64,000 nt of DNA from the NCBI RefSeq assembly GCF_004345855.1, contig NZ_SLXN01000014.1, positions 1 through 64,000 on the forward strand, in the 5' to 3' direction. Under the pieces are notes generated by a model. It saw nothing but the letters and a program-made list of their open reading frames with translations. It did no database searches and was not told the origin of the DNA. Positions within the stretch are counted from its first letter, which is position 1, and the number at the start of each line of letters is the position of its first letter. Source of the DNA: Sphingomonas sp. BK235 (lineage in GTDB: Bacteria; Pseudomonadota; Alphaproteobacteria; Sphingomonadales; Sphingomonadaceae). The translations under genes were made by a program, and so were the position numbers. This document shows positions 16,916 to 25,839 of the stretch, in pieces.

Positions 16916-17941
16916 ATGAAGGACCTGAACGACCTCTACTATTTTGCCGCGGTCGTTGATCACGGGGGGTTCTCTGCCGCCGGGCGCGCGCTTGGCGTGC
17001 AGAAATCGTTGCTCAGCCGCCGTGTCCTGACGCTCGAGGAGCGTCTGGGCGTGAGGCTTCTCAACCGATCCTCACGGCGGTTTTCGGTCACGGAGGTTGG
17101 GCGCGAGTTCTACGATCGGTGTGTCGCGATGCTGGTGGAGGCGGAAGCCGCCGAGCAGGTCGCGGCGCAGGTGCAGGGCGAACCGCGCGGCATGGTGCGG
17201 ATGAGTTGCCCCACTGCGCTGTTGTCCTTCCAGTTCGGCGAACTGATCGCGCGCTTCATGATGATCAATCCGGGCGTGCAGATTTTCCTGGAGAGCACCA
17301 ACCGCCGAGTGGACGTGATCTCCGAAGGGCTGGATCTGGCAGTGCGCGTGCGCTTTCCCCCGCTGGACTCGACCGGTCTGGTTATGCGGCGCCTTGATGA
17401 AAGCGTTCAATGCCTAGTCGCTGCTCCGAAGCTAGTAGGAGGGCAGCTGAAGTCGCCGGCGGACCTGCACGGTCTTCCAAGTCTTGATCAAGTTCGTGCG
17501 ACCCGAGAGCATAACTGGGGGCTCTGCCATGCCGACGGAAAGGTGGCGTCCGTTCCTCATACGCCCCGTCTTGTAACGGATGACATGTCGGTTCTTCGGG
17601 ATGCGGCGATAGCCGGCGCCGGGTTGGTCCAATTGCCAGCAATCTTTGTTTCAGAGGACGTGAAGAAGGGACGGCTTGTCGACGTGCTGCCGGACTGGCG
17701 GCCGGAGTCGGGGATTGTTCATGCCGTCTTCCCATCACGCCGGGGCCTTCTCCCGTCTGTGCGCGCACTGGTCGACTTCTTGGCGCGCGAATGCGCCATA
17801 CAGCGGGCTCGCTCTGAGAAGATTGTGCCGCCCGGCCTGCATCAGCGCGGCTGGAACGACGGGTCCACAGCTAGCGAAGACGGCGCCGCGAAGAAGATGC
17901 CGTTCGACGAGCTTCCTCAATGGCTTAGCCAGATCAGATGA
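16916..17941 (+). CDS. LysR-family regulator, divergent from pirin
   Basis: 341 residues from the ATG at 16916 (GGAGAGG upstream). The helix-turn-helix is at residues 4-62: LNDLYYFAAVVDHGGFSAAG, ALGVQKSLLSRRVLTLEERL, LLNRSSRRFSVTEVG. The effector domain follows from about residue 90. The C-terminus is longer than usual (LysR is typically about 300), with a charged tail after residue 305. It probably controls the divergent pirin gene across the 116-base gap; in many proteobacteria a LysR-pirin pair of this kind responds to oxidative or electrophile stress (inference). Confidence 0.9.
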   Translation: MKDLNDLYYFAAVVDHGGFSAAGRALGVQKSLLSRRVLTLEERLGVRLLNRSSRRFSVTEVGREFYDRCVAMLVEAEAAEQVAAQVQGEPRGMVRMSCPTALLSFQFGELIARFMMINPGVQIFLESTNRRVDVISEGLDLAVRVRFPPLDSTGLVMRRLDESVQCLVAAPKLVGGQLKSPADLHGLPSLDQVRATREHNWGLCHADGKVASVPHTPRLVTDDMSVLRDAAIAGAGLVQLPAIFVSEDVKKGRLVDVLPDWRPESGIVHAVFPSRRGLLPSVRALVDFLARECAIQRARSEKIVPPGLHQRGWNDGSTASEDGAAKKMPFDELPQWLSQIR

Positions 17942-18093
17942 GGTCCACATCTCGCGCTCTTCCAGCTTGCGTGGATCCCGGCCACGGCGGCCGCCGTCAC
18001 GGCTGTTACGCCCCGCGTGTCATTAACAAGTTGCGTAGATTGCGACTTAGTATTCCGCTGTCAGCGTCGTCGTTGCGGCGTGGGGAACGCTAG

Positions 18094-19035
18094 ATGGACA
18101 TCGAGAGCTTGCGGACGTTTGTGGAGGTTGCCGATGCGGGCGGCGTGACTGCTGCTTCGTTGCGCCTGGGCGTCTCCAAATCGATCGTCAGCCGCAGGCT
18201 TGCCAGAATGGAGGCGGAACTAGGCGTTCAGCTGCTCGCCCGCACCACCCGGGGTGCGGCGCTCACCGAGGGAGGTATCACTTTCCGAGATCATGCCGCC
18301 AAGATCTGCGCGGAATACGATATCGCCATGGAGACAATCCTGCCGGCAGGTGATCTGCGTGGAAGCTTTAGGATCGCAGCTCCACTGACGTTCGGTCCAA
18401 CCCACTTCGCGTCGGTCATCGCGGACATGGCCCGGCTAAATCCGCTTCTGCAGGTCCGATCCTCCTACTCTGATCGCTTCGTCGACCTCATCACAGAGGG
18501 CTTCGACTGCGCGATCCGGATCGGGCATCTGACAGACTCAAACCTGGTCGCGCGCAAGGTCGGCTATACACCCGCGATCTACGTAGCGACGCCTGAGTAT
18601 ATCGCGCGCCGAGGTGCCCCGGAAACGCCCGAGGAGTTTGGCGACCACGACGTCGTCATGCACGGGACCGAGTCCTGGTTTGCCTTGGACGGAGACAGGT
18701 TGATCACCCTGAAGCCGCATGGTCGGTTCAAAACCGATAATGCCGTTGCCCTCGTTGCAGCCGCTCTTGCCGGGGTGGGCGTGGCGGGCATTCCCAAAGA
18801 ACTCATCATCGAGCACCTGGACTCCGGCGCGCTGGTTCCAGTGATGAAGCGGTATCCACCACCCGCGCTTGGCATCTACGTCGTGCGCCCACCCGGGCAG
18901 CATCCCGAGCGTAAGGTCCGGGTTCTAACCGAGATGATGATCGCCTGTTGCCAGAACCTGTGCAAAGCAATCATGCTGCGTGACGCGCACCGAGTTGGCG
19001 CGCCAGATCTCGAGATGTTGAAGTTGCGTTCCTGA
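18094..19035 (+). CDS. LysR-family regulator (paralogue 1 of two)
   Basis: 313 residues. The helix-turn-helix is near the N-terminus (MDIESLRTFVEVADAGGVTA, RLGVSKSIVSRRLARMEAEL) and the effector domain contains FRIAAPLTFGPTHFA. It is strikingly similar over its whole length to the LysR protein at 41041-41934 (shared FVEVADAGGVTAA, LLARTTRGAALTE, PLTFGPTHFASVIAD, VRPPGQHP). A 44-bp element of the shared family overlaps its last codons and faces the hydrolase gene at 19142, so this protein is a candidate activator of the 19.1-27.2 kb unit. The C-terminal extension after PERKVRVLTEMM differs from its paralogue. Confidence 0.92.
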   Translation: MDIESLRTFVEVADAGGVTAASLRLGVSKSIVSRRLARMEAELGVQLLARTTRGAALTEGGITFRDHAAKICAEYDIAMETILPAGDLRGSFRIAAPLTFGPTHFASVIADMARLNPLLQVRSSYSDRFVDLITEGFDCAIRIGHLTDSNLVARKVGYTPAIYVATPEYIARRGAPETPEEFGDHDVVMHGTESWFALDGDRLITLKPHGRFKTDNAVALVAAALAGVGVAGIPKELIIEHLDSGALVPVMKRYPPPALGIYVVRPPGQHPERKVRVLTEMMIACCQNLCKAIMLRDAHRVGAPDLEMLKLRS

Positions 19036-19071
19036 AACCGCAACACAGCACCACATGAAGTGAAGCTACCG
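19028..19071 (+). promoter_or_regulatory. shared 44-bp regulatory element, site 1
   Basis: Fits GTTCC-N7-GCAACACAGC-N15-GCTACCG exactly, reading toward the hydrolase gene at 19142, 70 bases downstream. GCTA at the right end could be a -10 element of alphaproteobacterial type; the GTTCC/GCAACACAGC part would then be an upstream regulator site. Confidence 0.75.
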
Positions 19072-19141
19072 CCCCTGCGGTGCGAATGGCACGATCGAGA
19101 GCAATCGCGATTCTGTCCAAAAGCGCACGCTAGGAGGCGGC

Positions 19142-20092
19142 ATGAGTGTCGAAAATCGGCGGGTTACCTTCAAGAACGATGGTCGGGAGGTCGTCGGCCA
19201 CCTCCGCCTGCCGGATCGCTTTTCGGACACGGAGCGCCACCCCGCGGTGGTGATCGTCGGCCCTGGTAGCAGCGTGAAGGAACAAGCCGGCGCCACCTAC
19301 GCGGAGAAGCTGGCCGACAAGGGATATGTGACGCTGGTTTTCGACCCCTCCTTCCAAGGGGAGAGCGAGGGATTGCCGCGCGACACCGAGAACCCGGCGG
19401 TTCGCGTCGAAGACATTCGCTGCGGCGTGGACTTTTTGGTAACTCTGCCCTTCGTCGACGAGGAGGCGATCGGCCTGCTCGGCATTTGTGCAGGCGGCGG
19501 TTATGCGATCAACGCGGCGCTCATCGAACGTCGCTTCAAGGCAGTCGGCACCGTCGTCGCCAACGATGTCGGGTCTGCGTGGCGACGCATGCAGCCCAAG
19601 GCGTCAGCCGTCGAAGAGATGCTGGCGGCCGTTGCGCAGCAGCGGACCGCCGAGGCGCGCGGTGCGGCCGAAAAGCGTGAGGAATGGCTTCCCAGCCCCA
19701 CGGAAGCAAAGGAAGCGGGGATCGAGGACCCGACACTCCTGAACGCCATCGACTATTATGCCACTTCGCGTGGCCACCATGATCGCCGCACCAACAAGCG
19801 TTTGTTCGTCAGCGATGCGCTCCTGATTGGATATGATGGCTTTCACCTCGTCGAGGAATTGCTCGTCCAACCGCTTCAGGTCATCGTTGGTGGGAAACTC
19901 GGCACGACCTTCTCGCACGAGGCTGGCAGAGGGCTGTGGGAGCGAGCACGTAACCGCCGCGACTTCGTCGTGATCGACGGCGCCGACCACTACGACATGT
20001 ATGACGTGCCGGAATACGTGGATCAGGCGGTCGGCCACCTCGTGTCGCTCTACGACGATCACCTGAAATCAGGCGGCACCGCGAACGGCTGA
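19142..20092 (+). CDS. dienelactone-hydrolase-like alpha/beta hydrolase
   Basis: 316 residues with the alpha/beta-hydrolase fold and no signal peptide. The nucleophile elbow is LLGICAGGGYA (Cys about residue 117), the Cys form seen in dienelactone hydrolase and YcjY-like enzymes. Asp and His would come from the region around VVIDGADHYDMYDVPEYV (about residues 278-295). The substrate is unknown; such enzymes open lactones or esters. It is the first gene of a tightly packed run to 27154 and has the shared element 70 bases upstream. CTAGGAGG just before the ATG is a strong ribosome site. Confidence 0.85.
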   Translation: MSVENRRVTFKNDGREVVGHLRLPDRFSDTERHPAVVIVGPGSSVKEQAGATYAEKLADKGYVTLVFDPSFQGESEGLPRDTENPAVRVEDIRCGVDFLVTLPFVDEEAIGLLGICAGGGYAINAALIERRFKAVGTVVANDVGSAWRRMQPKASAVEEMLAAVAQQRTAEARGAAEKREEWLPSPTEAKEAGIEDPTLLNAIDYYATSRGHHDRRTNKRLFVSDALLIGYDGFHLVEELLVQPLQVIVGGKLGTTFSHEAGRGLWERARNRRDFVVIDGADHYDMYDVPEYVDQAVGHLVSLYDDHLKSGGTANG

Positions 20093-20135
20093 GGATCAGC
20101 CACGCCCATCCCCCTCTTCCAGGAAGGAAAAACTC

Positions 20136-20837
20136 ATGAGCATCGCCGCACGCGCCGCACCCGGAAAGACACTGCTGTCACCGGACGACCATACGCTGGT
20201 GCTGATCGACTTCCAGTCGCAGATGGCCTTCGCTACCAAGTCGATCGATACCACGCTGCTCCGCAACAACGCCGCCCTGGTGAGCCGAGCGGCCGCGTCC
20301 TTCAAGGTGCCGACAGTGCTCACCACGGTCGCCGAGAAGAGCTTCTCGGGCCCGATGTTCACCGAAATCGGCGAGGCGTTCGAAGGGCAGCGCATGCTTG
20401 ACCGCACGAGCATGAACACCTGGGAAGATGCGGCCGTCATCGACGAAATCAACCGGATCGGGCGTGACAGGATCGTGCTGGCAGGTCTTTGGACTAGCGT
20501 CTGCATCGTGGGTCCGGCGCTCTCGGCAATAGATCAGGGCTTCGAAGTCTACGTAATTACCGACGCGTGCGGCGATATCTCGACCGAGGCGCACGAGCGG
20601 GCAGTGGAGCGCATGATCCAAGGGGGGGCGCGTCCGATGACCGCGTTACAATATCTGCTGGAGTTGCAGCGCGACTGGGCCCGAACTGACAGCTACGACT
20701 CCACGACCGGCATCGCGAAGCATTGGGGCGGCGCGTACGGCCTCGGCATCAACTACGCCAAGACGATGTTCGGCGGGCAGGAGAATGCTGAGGTGTCCGG
20801 CGTCGGCATCGCCACCGAGGAAGCCGCGCGAAACTGA
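20136..20837 (+). CDS. isochorismatase-family cysteine hydrolase
   Basis: 233 residues. Catalytic residues: Asp in LVLIDFQSQMAF (about 26), Lys replaced by Arg in GRDRIVLAGLW (about 112), Cys in GLWTSVCIVGPAL (about 124). DRTSMNTWED and TDACGDISTEAHERAVERMI match the same YcaC-like branch as the copies at 15171 and 39404. The Lys-to-Arg change at the usual catalytic lysine position is worth noting; it may alter activity or be tolerated. It follows the hydrolase by 43 bases, with GGAAGG before the ATG, and is in the same unit. Confidence 0.88.
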   Translation: MSIAARAAPGKTLLSPDDHTLVLIDFQSQMAFATKSIDTTLLRNNAALVSRAAASFKVPTVLTTVAEKSFSGPMFTEIGEAFEGQRMLDRTSMNTWEDAAVIDEINRIGRDRIVLAGLWTSVCIVGPALSAIDQGFEVYVITDACGDISTEAHERAVERMIQGGARPMTALQYLLELQRDWARTDSYDSTTGIAKHWGGAYGLGINYAKTMFGGQENAEVSGVGIATEEAARN

Positions 20838-20887
20838 GGCGTCGGAGCGGCTGCCGCTCGTTCCCGTAGTGCCGGAGGGTGCAGGAC

Positions 20888-21103
20888 ATGAGGCCTTATC
20901 TAATCTCGCTCGCGGTGGGGCTGGGAGTCGGACTCCTCTACAGCCTGATCGGCGTCCGCTCGCCGGCACCCCCGGCCGTCGCGCTGATCGGGCTCTTGGG
21001 CATGCTGATCGGCGAGCAGGCTGGAATTGCAGCCCGAGGGTGGCTCGGAAGCACCGTCGCACCCGGGACTATGCTGTCTTCGGTTCGAAAGGATCACCTA
21101 TGA
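20888..21103 (+). CDS. XapX-domain small membrane protein (DUF1427)
   Basis: 71 residues with two hydrophobic segments, LISLAVGLGVGLLYSLIGVR and PAVALIGLLGMLIGEQAG; the second holds the P-P-A-V/I-A-L-x-G-L-L-G-x-x-x-G-E pattern of XapX (DUF1427) proteins. Function is unknown, but these genes often sit with isochorismatase-like and amidohydrolase genes, as here. The ATG at 20888 has GGAGGG upstream. Its stop overlaps the amidohydrolase start (ATGA). Confidence 0.88.
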   Translation: MRPYLISLAVGLGVGLLYSLIGVRSPAPPAVALIGLLGMLIGEQAGIAARGWLGSTVAPGTMLSSVRKDHL

Positions 21104-23049
21104 AACGGCTTACCCGGCGCGACACGCTTGCGGGCGTCGCGGCAATCGCCCTGCTGGCGCCGATGGCTCTGGCCCAGAATCACCGAAATCGCCGGAGCGA
21201 CGCGATGTCCGACCTGATCCTCGTCAATGCCAAGATCACCACGCTGGATCGCGAAAACCCCCAGGCGCAAGCGGTAGCAATCCGGGATGGTCGCTTTCTG
21301 GCGGTCGGCAGCGAACAGGACGTGCGGGCCGCAGCACCGGGCGCGACCGTGATCGACGCCAAGGGCCGCCGGATCATCCCCGGGCTAATCGACAGCCACA
21401 CCCACATGATCCGGGGCGGACTTAGCTACAACATGGAACTGCGCTGGGATGGGGTGCCAAGCCTCGCGGATGCCATGGCCATGCTGAAGCGCCAGGTGGA
21501 TCGCACGCCAGCGCCGCAATGGGTGCGGGTGGTAGGAGGATTCACCGAGCATCAGTTCGCCGAGAAGCGGCTCCCGACGATCGCCGAACTGAACGCGGTA
21601 GCGCCCGACACGCCTGTCTTCATCCTGCATCTCTACGACCGGGCGCTCCTCAACGCTGCCGCGCTGCGGGTGGTCGGCTACACCAAGGACACCCCGAACC
21701 CGCCGGGCGGCGAGATTGTGCGTGATGCCGCCGGCAACCCGACGGGCCTGCTGCTCGCCCAACCGAACGCGACAATTCTCTATTCGACGCTCGCGAAGGG
21801 GCCGAAGCTTCCGTTCGACTATCAGATCAACTCCACCCAGCACTTCATGCGCGAAGTGAACAGCCTCGGCATCACCAGCGTCATCGACGCGGGCGGCGGG
21901 TCTCAGACCTATCCCGACGACTACAAAGTCATCGAGGCTCTGCATGACGAGGGGCTGATGACCGTCCGGATCAGCTACAACCTGTTCACACAGAAGCCGA
22001 AGGAAGAGCTCGCCGACTTTCAAGGCTGGGTGAAGCAGTTGAAGCCGGGGCAAGGTGACGACAGATATCGAGTCAATGGCGCTGGGGAGATGCTGGTCTA
22101 CTCGGCAGCCGACTTCGAGGACCTCCGGGTTGCGCGCCCGGACATGCCGCCGTCCATGGAAGGCGACCTCGAGCCGGTGATCCGCCTTTTGGCAGAAAAC
22201 CGGTGGCCATGGCGCCTGCACGCCACCTACGACGAGACTATCGATCGTGCGTTGAACGTCTTCGAGAAGGTCGCGATGGACGTGCCCTTCACCGGCATCA
22301 ACTGGTTCTTCGACCATGCCGAGACGATCAGCGACCGCAACATCGACCGCATTGCTGCCCTTGGCGGCGGTATAGCGATCCAGCATCGCATGGCTTACCA
22401 AGGCGAATATTTCGTCGAGCGTCATGGCGCAAAAGCGGCGGAACGGACGCCTCCGATTGCGAAAATGCTGGCAGCCGGAGTACCGGTGGGCGCCGGCACC
22501 GACGCAACCCGCGTCGCCAGCCATAATCCTTGGGTATCACTCCACTGGCTCGTGACCGGCCGCACGGTCGGCGGGCTTCGCCTCTATCCCGGCGCCAATC
22601 GGGTCAGTCGCGAAAAAGCGCTCGCCATGTGGACGCACGAGAATACCTGGTTCTCGAGCGAAGTCGGTAAGAAGGGGCAGATCAAGGCCGGGCAGCTTGC
22701 CGACCTCGCTGTGCTTTCGGGCGACTATCTCTCGGTTCCCGAAAGCGACATCCCGCATCTGCGTTCCGTGCTGACGGTGCTCGGCGGCAAGGTGGTGTTC
22801 GGCGAAGGGGACTATGAGCGCCTCGCCCCGGCGATCCCGCGACCGATGCCGGACTGGTCGCCAGTTGCCACCGTCGGCGGCTATCATCGCAGCCCCGAGG
22901 CGTCCGCCATGCTCGCAAGCGCGTGCGGTTGCGCGCACGGCTGCGGGGTACACGGCCACAATCACGCTGCTGCGCTTGGAGCCAATGTCCCCGCCAGCGA
23001 CGTGCAAAGATTCTGGGGCGCGCTCGGGTGCGGCTGCTGGGCGGTTTGA
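21100..23049 (+). CDS. YtcJ-like exported amidohydrolase with Cys/His-rich tail
   Basis: 649 residues. The N-terminus (LTRRDTLAGVAAIALLAP) looks like a twin-arginine signal. The metal motif is GLIDSHTHMIRGG (His about 101 and 103); further ligands are expected in INWFFDHAE and GVPVGAGTDATRV (Asp). This is the YtcJ-type amidohydrolase_3 family; substrates are mostly unknown amides. The last 45 residues are unusual: ACGCAHGCGVHGHNHAA and, at the end, GALGCGCWAV, giving six Cys and four His, likely a metal-binding appendage. It overlaps the XapX gene by four bases, a sign of translational coupling. Confidence 0.9.
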   Translation: MKRLTRRDTLAGVAAIALLAPMALAQNHRNRRSDAMSDLILVNAKITTLDRENPQAQAVAIRDGRFLAVGSEQDVRAAAPGATVIDAKGRRIIPGLIDSHTHMIRGGLSYNMELRWDGVPSLADAMAMLKRQVDRTPAPQWVRVVGGFTEHQFAEKRLPTIAELNAVAPDTPVFILHLYDRALLNAAALRVVGYTKDTPNPPGGEIVRDAAGNPTGLLLAQPNATILYSTLAKGPKLPFDYQINSTQHFMREVNSLGITSVIDAGGGSQTYPDDYKVIEALHDEGLMTVRISYNLFTQKPKEELADFQGWVKQLKPGQGDDRYRVNGAGEMLVYSAADFEDLRVARPDMPPSMEGDLEPVIRLLAENRWPWRLHATYDETIDRALNVFEKVAMDVPFTGINWFFDHAETISDRNIDRIAALGGGIAIQHRMAYQGEYFVERHGAKAAERTPPIAKMLAAGVPVGAGTDATRVASHNPWVSLHWLVTGRTVGGLRLYPGANRVSREKALAMWTHENTWFSSEVGKKGQIKAGQLADLAVLSGDYLSVPESDIPHLRSVLTVLGGKVVFGEGDYERLAPAIPRPMPDWSPVATVGGYHRSPEASAMLASACGCAHGCGVHGHNHAAALGANVPASDVQRFWGALGCGCWAV

Positions 23050-23057
23050 GGGGATCC

Positions 23058-23960
23058 ATGACGATGAAGCGCGTGACCTTGTTGCTGGTCGCCGCCCTGG
23101 TGGGCGCGGCGCCGGCCGTTCCGGGCGCCGCGCGCGAGCCGGTCAGCTCCGATTTCGCGATGGGACCACAGTACGACACGACGCACGTCTATGTGCCCGT
23201 CGCGGACTTCGACGCGTTCATACGAAGCTTCATTGCGACATTCGGGGGCAAGGCGAACCCCGGCGGCGTATTTCAGGTGACGCCGACGCCGAGCCAGACG
23301 CGCTCGCAGGTTGTCGTCACCCCTGCGGGTAGTGTTTCTGTCTTCGGCTTTGAGACGCCGATCCCCTACCCATTCGGCGAGGAGCGCGTCGGTTACCTTG
23401 TTAAGGACATGGATGGCGCGGTGGCCGCCGCCCGCGCGGCCGGTGCGACGCGCGTGGTCGAAACCTTTCCCGATCCGATTGGGCGCGACACGCTGGTGCG
23501 CTGGCCCGGGGGAAGCGTCATGCAGCTCTACTGGCACACCAAAACGCCGAGCTATCCGGCGGCCACCAACGTGCCGGAAAGCCGCCTATACCTGACGGCG
23601 GACACCGCGGACGCCTATGTCGTAAGCTGGACACGATTTGCGCATGCCACGGTCGTCTCCGATGATCGCGCGGCGCCGGGCGAAGAGATCGGTAGGCCGG
23701 GCAAGCCGTATCGTCGCATCCGGTTATCGTCGGGGTTTGGCAAGACGACGTTGATCGTCACCGACGGCGCCCTTCCCTGGCCCTACGGTCGTGAACTGAC
23801 GGGCTATGAGGTCGCTGATCTGCAGGGCACGCTCGCCAAGGCACAGGCGGCGGGCGTGAAGCTGCTTGTCCCAACCCATACGGTTGGGGGTCGGAGCGCC
23901 GCCATGGTGCAGTTCCCAGGAGGCTATATCGCCGAGCTGCATTCGATCGCGGCGCGATGA
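23058..23960 (+). CDS. exported glyoxalase/VOC-family protein
   Basis: 300 residues. A leader (MTMKRVTLLLVAALVGAAP, cut near GAAR) is followed by two VOC modules: TTHVYVPVADFDAFIRSFIA with VGYLVKDMDGAVAAARAAG and WPGGSVMQLYWHT, then FAHATVVSDDRAAPG with LTGYEVADLQGTLAKAQAAG and FPGGYIAELHSI. His and Glu at the module ends could bind a metal. The periplasmic location is unusual for this fold and fits with the exported amidohydrolase 8 bases upstream, suggesting that both work on the same exported pathway (inference). Its stop overlaps the DoxX start. Confidence 0.82.
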   Translation: MTMKRVTLLLVAALVGAAPAVPGAAREPVSSDFAMGPQYDTTHVYVPVADFDAFIRSFIATFGGKANPGGVFQVTPTPSQTRSQVVVTPAGSVSVFGFETPIPYPFGEERVGYLVKDMDGAVAAARAAGATRVVETFPDPIGRDTLVRWPGGSVMQLYWHTKTPSYPAATNVPESRLYLTADTADAYVVSWTRFAHATVVSDDRAAPGEEIGRPGKPYRRIRLSSGFGKTTLIVTDGALPWPYGRELTGYEVADLQGTLAKAQAAGVKLLVPTHTVGGRSAAMVQFPGGYIAELHSIAAR

Positions 23961-24385
23961 GCACGGACGCCCCTCTCCGTTTCGTGAAGGCGATCCTCGA
24001 GTGGCGACCAACCTGGTTCTTTGCGCGATTGCTGCTGGTCGGTGCCTACCTGCTCGGCGGTGTGGTCAAGGCGAGTGACTGGTCAGCGGCGGTCGCCGAA
24101 CAGGCGCACTTCGGAATGAGCCCACCGGCCCTGTGGGCCGCGTTGACGATTGCCGTTGAGGTCATCGGGCCGCTGCTGATCTTAAGCGGTCGGCTCGTGT
24201 GGCTCGGGGCAGGGATGCTCGGCGTATTCACCGCGCTGGCGGCGATCACTGCTAATGCCTTCTGGGTGCTGCCTCCGGGGCCAGAGCGTTTCATGGCGAC
24301 CAACGCCTTCTTCGAGCATCTCGGGCTCGTCGGCGGCTTCATCCTGGTGGCGATGCTGGCTCAAGCTGAGCGGGACCGTGCGTAG
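23957..24385 (+). CDS. DoxX-like membrane protein
   Basis: 142 residues with four hydrophobic segments, about 21-42, 58-80, 83-105 and 115-135. FARLLLVGAYLLGGVVKASD is the first helix typical of DoxX, and HFGMSPPALWAALTIAVEVI and GPLLILSGR match the second. DoxX proteins take part in thiol and redox-stress membrane complexes in some bacteria; a specific role here is not known. It overlaps the preceding gene by four bases (ATGA) and the next one by eight. Confidence 0.85.
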   Translation: MSTDAPLRFVKAILEWRPTWFFARLLLVGAYLLGGVVKASDWSAAVAEQAHFGMSPPALWAALTIAVEVIGPLLILSGRLVWLGAGMLGVFTALAAITANAFWVLPPGPERFMATNAFFEHLGLVGGFILVAMLAQAERDRA

Positions 24386-25829
24386 GCGGACGATGAGTCT
24401 CGTCCTGGCGCTTTGGGCCGGCACCGCTAATGCGCAGACCAGCTCGGGTGAAGCGGGAGCGGCTGCTCCTACCGCCACCGACGCGTGGCAATCGCCGACG
24501 CTGACGATAACCCGATACGACGAGCATTATGACCGCCTCGCCGACCCGTCCGCGCGTGACGATCATTGGACCGAGCCATTCAAGTACATACCACTGGGGA
24601 ACGGCGGCGCATATCTGACGACGGGCATCGAGCTGCGCGCGCGTAACGAGAACTACCACGAGAATCTTTGGGGCGGTGCCGCCGCTCCGAACGATAGTTA
24701 TCTCTGGCTGCGCGCCTTGCCCTATGCCGATCTGCATGTCGGCACCGGCAAAGTCGCCGCGCGCGCTTTCGTCCAGCCAATCCTAGCCTATGCGGTCGGG
24801 GTCGCGCCCTCGGCCGGGCCGATCGACCAGACACGCGCGGACCTGCTGCAGGGCTTCATGGACGTGCGCATCGGCGCAGACACCAACGCGCCCGACGGCT
24901 TGGGGCTAACGCTGCGTGCCGGGCGGCAGATGCTGTCGCTCGGCACTGAACGACTGGTTGGCACGCGCTACGGCCCTAACGTGCCGCTCACCTTCGATGG
25001 GTTCCGCGGCTTCGCATCAGTGAAGGGTGCGACGGTCACCATATTGGCGGTACGGCCGGTTACGCCCGGCCTGGGCACGTTCGACGACACGCGGTCGCGC
25101 GCCAAGTCGCTTTGGGGTGCTTATGCGACCATCCCGGCTATCGCACCGGGCGTCGGCCTTGATCTCTATTATCTCGGGTACCGCAACACGACGGCACCCT
25201 TTGGCGGCGTAACGGGGCGCGAGCTTCGCCACAGCATCGGTGCGCGCTCGCTCGGCGTGGTCGGGGACTGGCATTGGAACGTCGAGGGTGTAGCGCAGTT
25301 CGGCCGCTACGCCGGCGGCACCATCGCCGCTTGGACGCTCGGCACCGAGGTGGGCCGGAAGTTTTCAACGGCGCCTCTCACCCCGGACGCGGTGCTGCGC
25401 GTCAACGTCGTAAGCGGCGACCGCCGAGCCAGCGACGGCAAATTGGGCACGTTCAACGCGCTGTTTCCGAAGGGAAAATATTTCGGCGAACTGTCGCCGG
25501 TCGGCCCCACTAACATCATCAGCGTCAACCCACGTGTCTCGGCCACGCTGTCGCCAACCGTCACGGCCAGCCTCGGCGGCAATGCCTACTGGCGCTACTC
25601 GCGCGGCGACGGTGTGTACGACATTCCAGGCAACCTTATCCGCGCCCCCGGCACCGCATCTGCCCGCTTTATCGGCAAGGAGGTCGAGGGGACACTGGGG
25701 TGGCAGGTGACGCCGGAACTCGAACTCTCCTCCTCGCTGTCCGCATTCGACGCGGGCGGTTTCATTCGTCAGACCGGCAGCGCACGAACGATCGTCATGC
25801 TGGGGCTGGAAGCCAATTTCCGTTTCTGA
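24378..25829 (+). CDS. alginate-export-like outer-membrane porin
   Basis: 483 residues from the GTG at 24378, which supplies the basic start MRRRTMSLVLALWAG and a cleavage site near ANAQ; an ATG at 24393 would leave the leader without positive charge. The mature protein is a beta barrel with alternating polar and apolar stretches, GIELRARNENYHENLWG, LRAGRQMLSLGTERLVGTRY (a hallmark of alginate_exp family proteins) and the terminal strand LGLEANFRF ending in Phe. It would form a substrate channel for the exported enzymes encoded with it. The substrate is unlikely to be alginate itself. Confidence 0.85.
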   Translation: MRRRTMSLVLALWAGTANAQTSSGEAGAAAPTATDAWQSPTLTITRYDEHYDRLADPSARDDHWTEPFKYIPLGNGGAYLTTGIELRARNENYHENLWGGAAAPNDSYLWLRALPYADLHVGTGKVAARAFVQPILAYAVGVAPSAGPIDQTRADLLQGFMDVRIGADTNAPDGLGLTLRAGRQMLSLGTERLVGTRYGPNVPLTFDGFRGFASVKGATVTILAVRPVTPGLGTFDDTRSRAKSLWGAYATIPAIAPGVGLDLYYLGYRNTTAPFGGVTGRELRHSIGARSLGVVGDWHWNVEGVAQFGRYAGGTIAAWTLGTEVGRKFSTAPLTPDAVLRVNVVSGDRRASDGKLGTFNALFPKGKYFGELSPVGPTNIISVNPRVSATLSPTVTASLGGNAYWRYSRGDGVYDIPGNLIRAPGTASARFIGKEVEGTLGWQVTPELELSSSLSAFDAGGFIRQTGSARTIVMLGLEANFRF

Positions 25830-25839
25830 AGGACCTTCC

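Noticed and set aside
18045..18088. Possible element just before LysR paralogue 1
   Set aside because: Only the GTTGCG and GGAAC parts match; the rest differs, so it is at best a decayed copy and I do not count it.
21385..22524. 379-residue frame antisense to the YtcJ-like amidohydrolase
   Set aside because: It is His/Arg-rich without any family motif; the plus strand encodes a complete enzyme.
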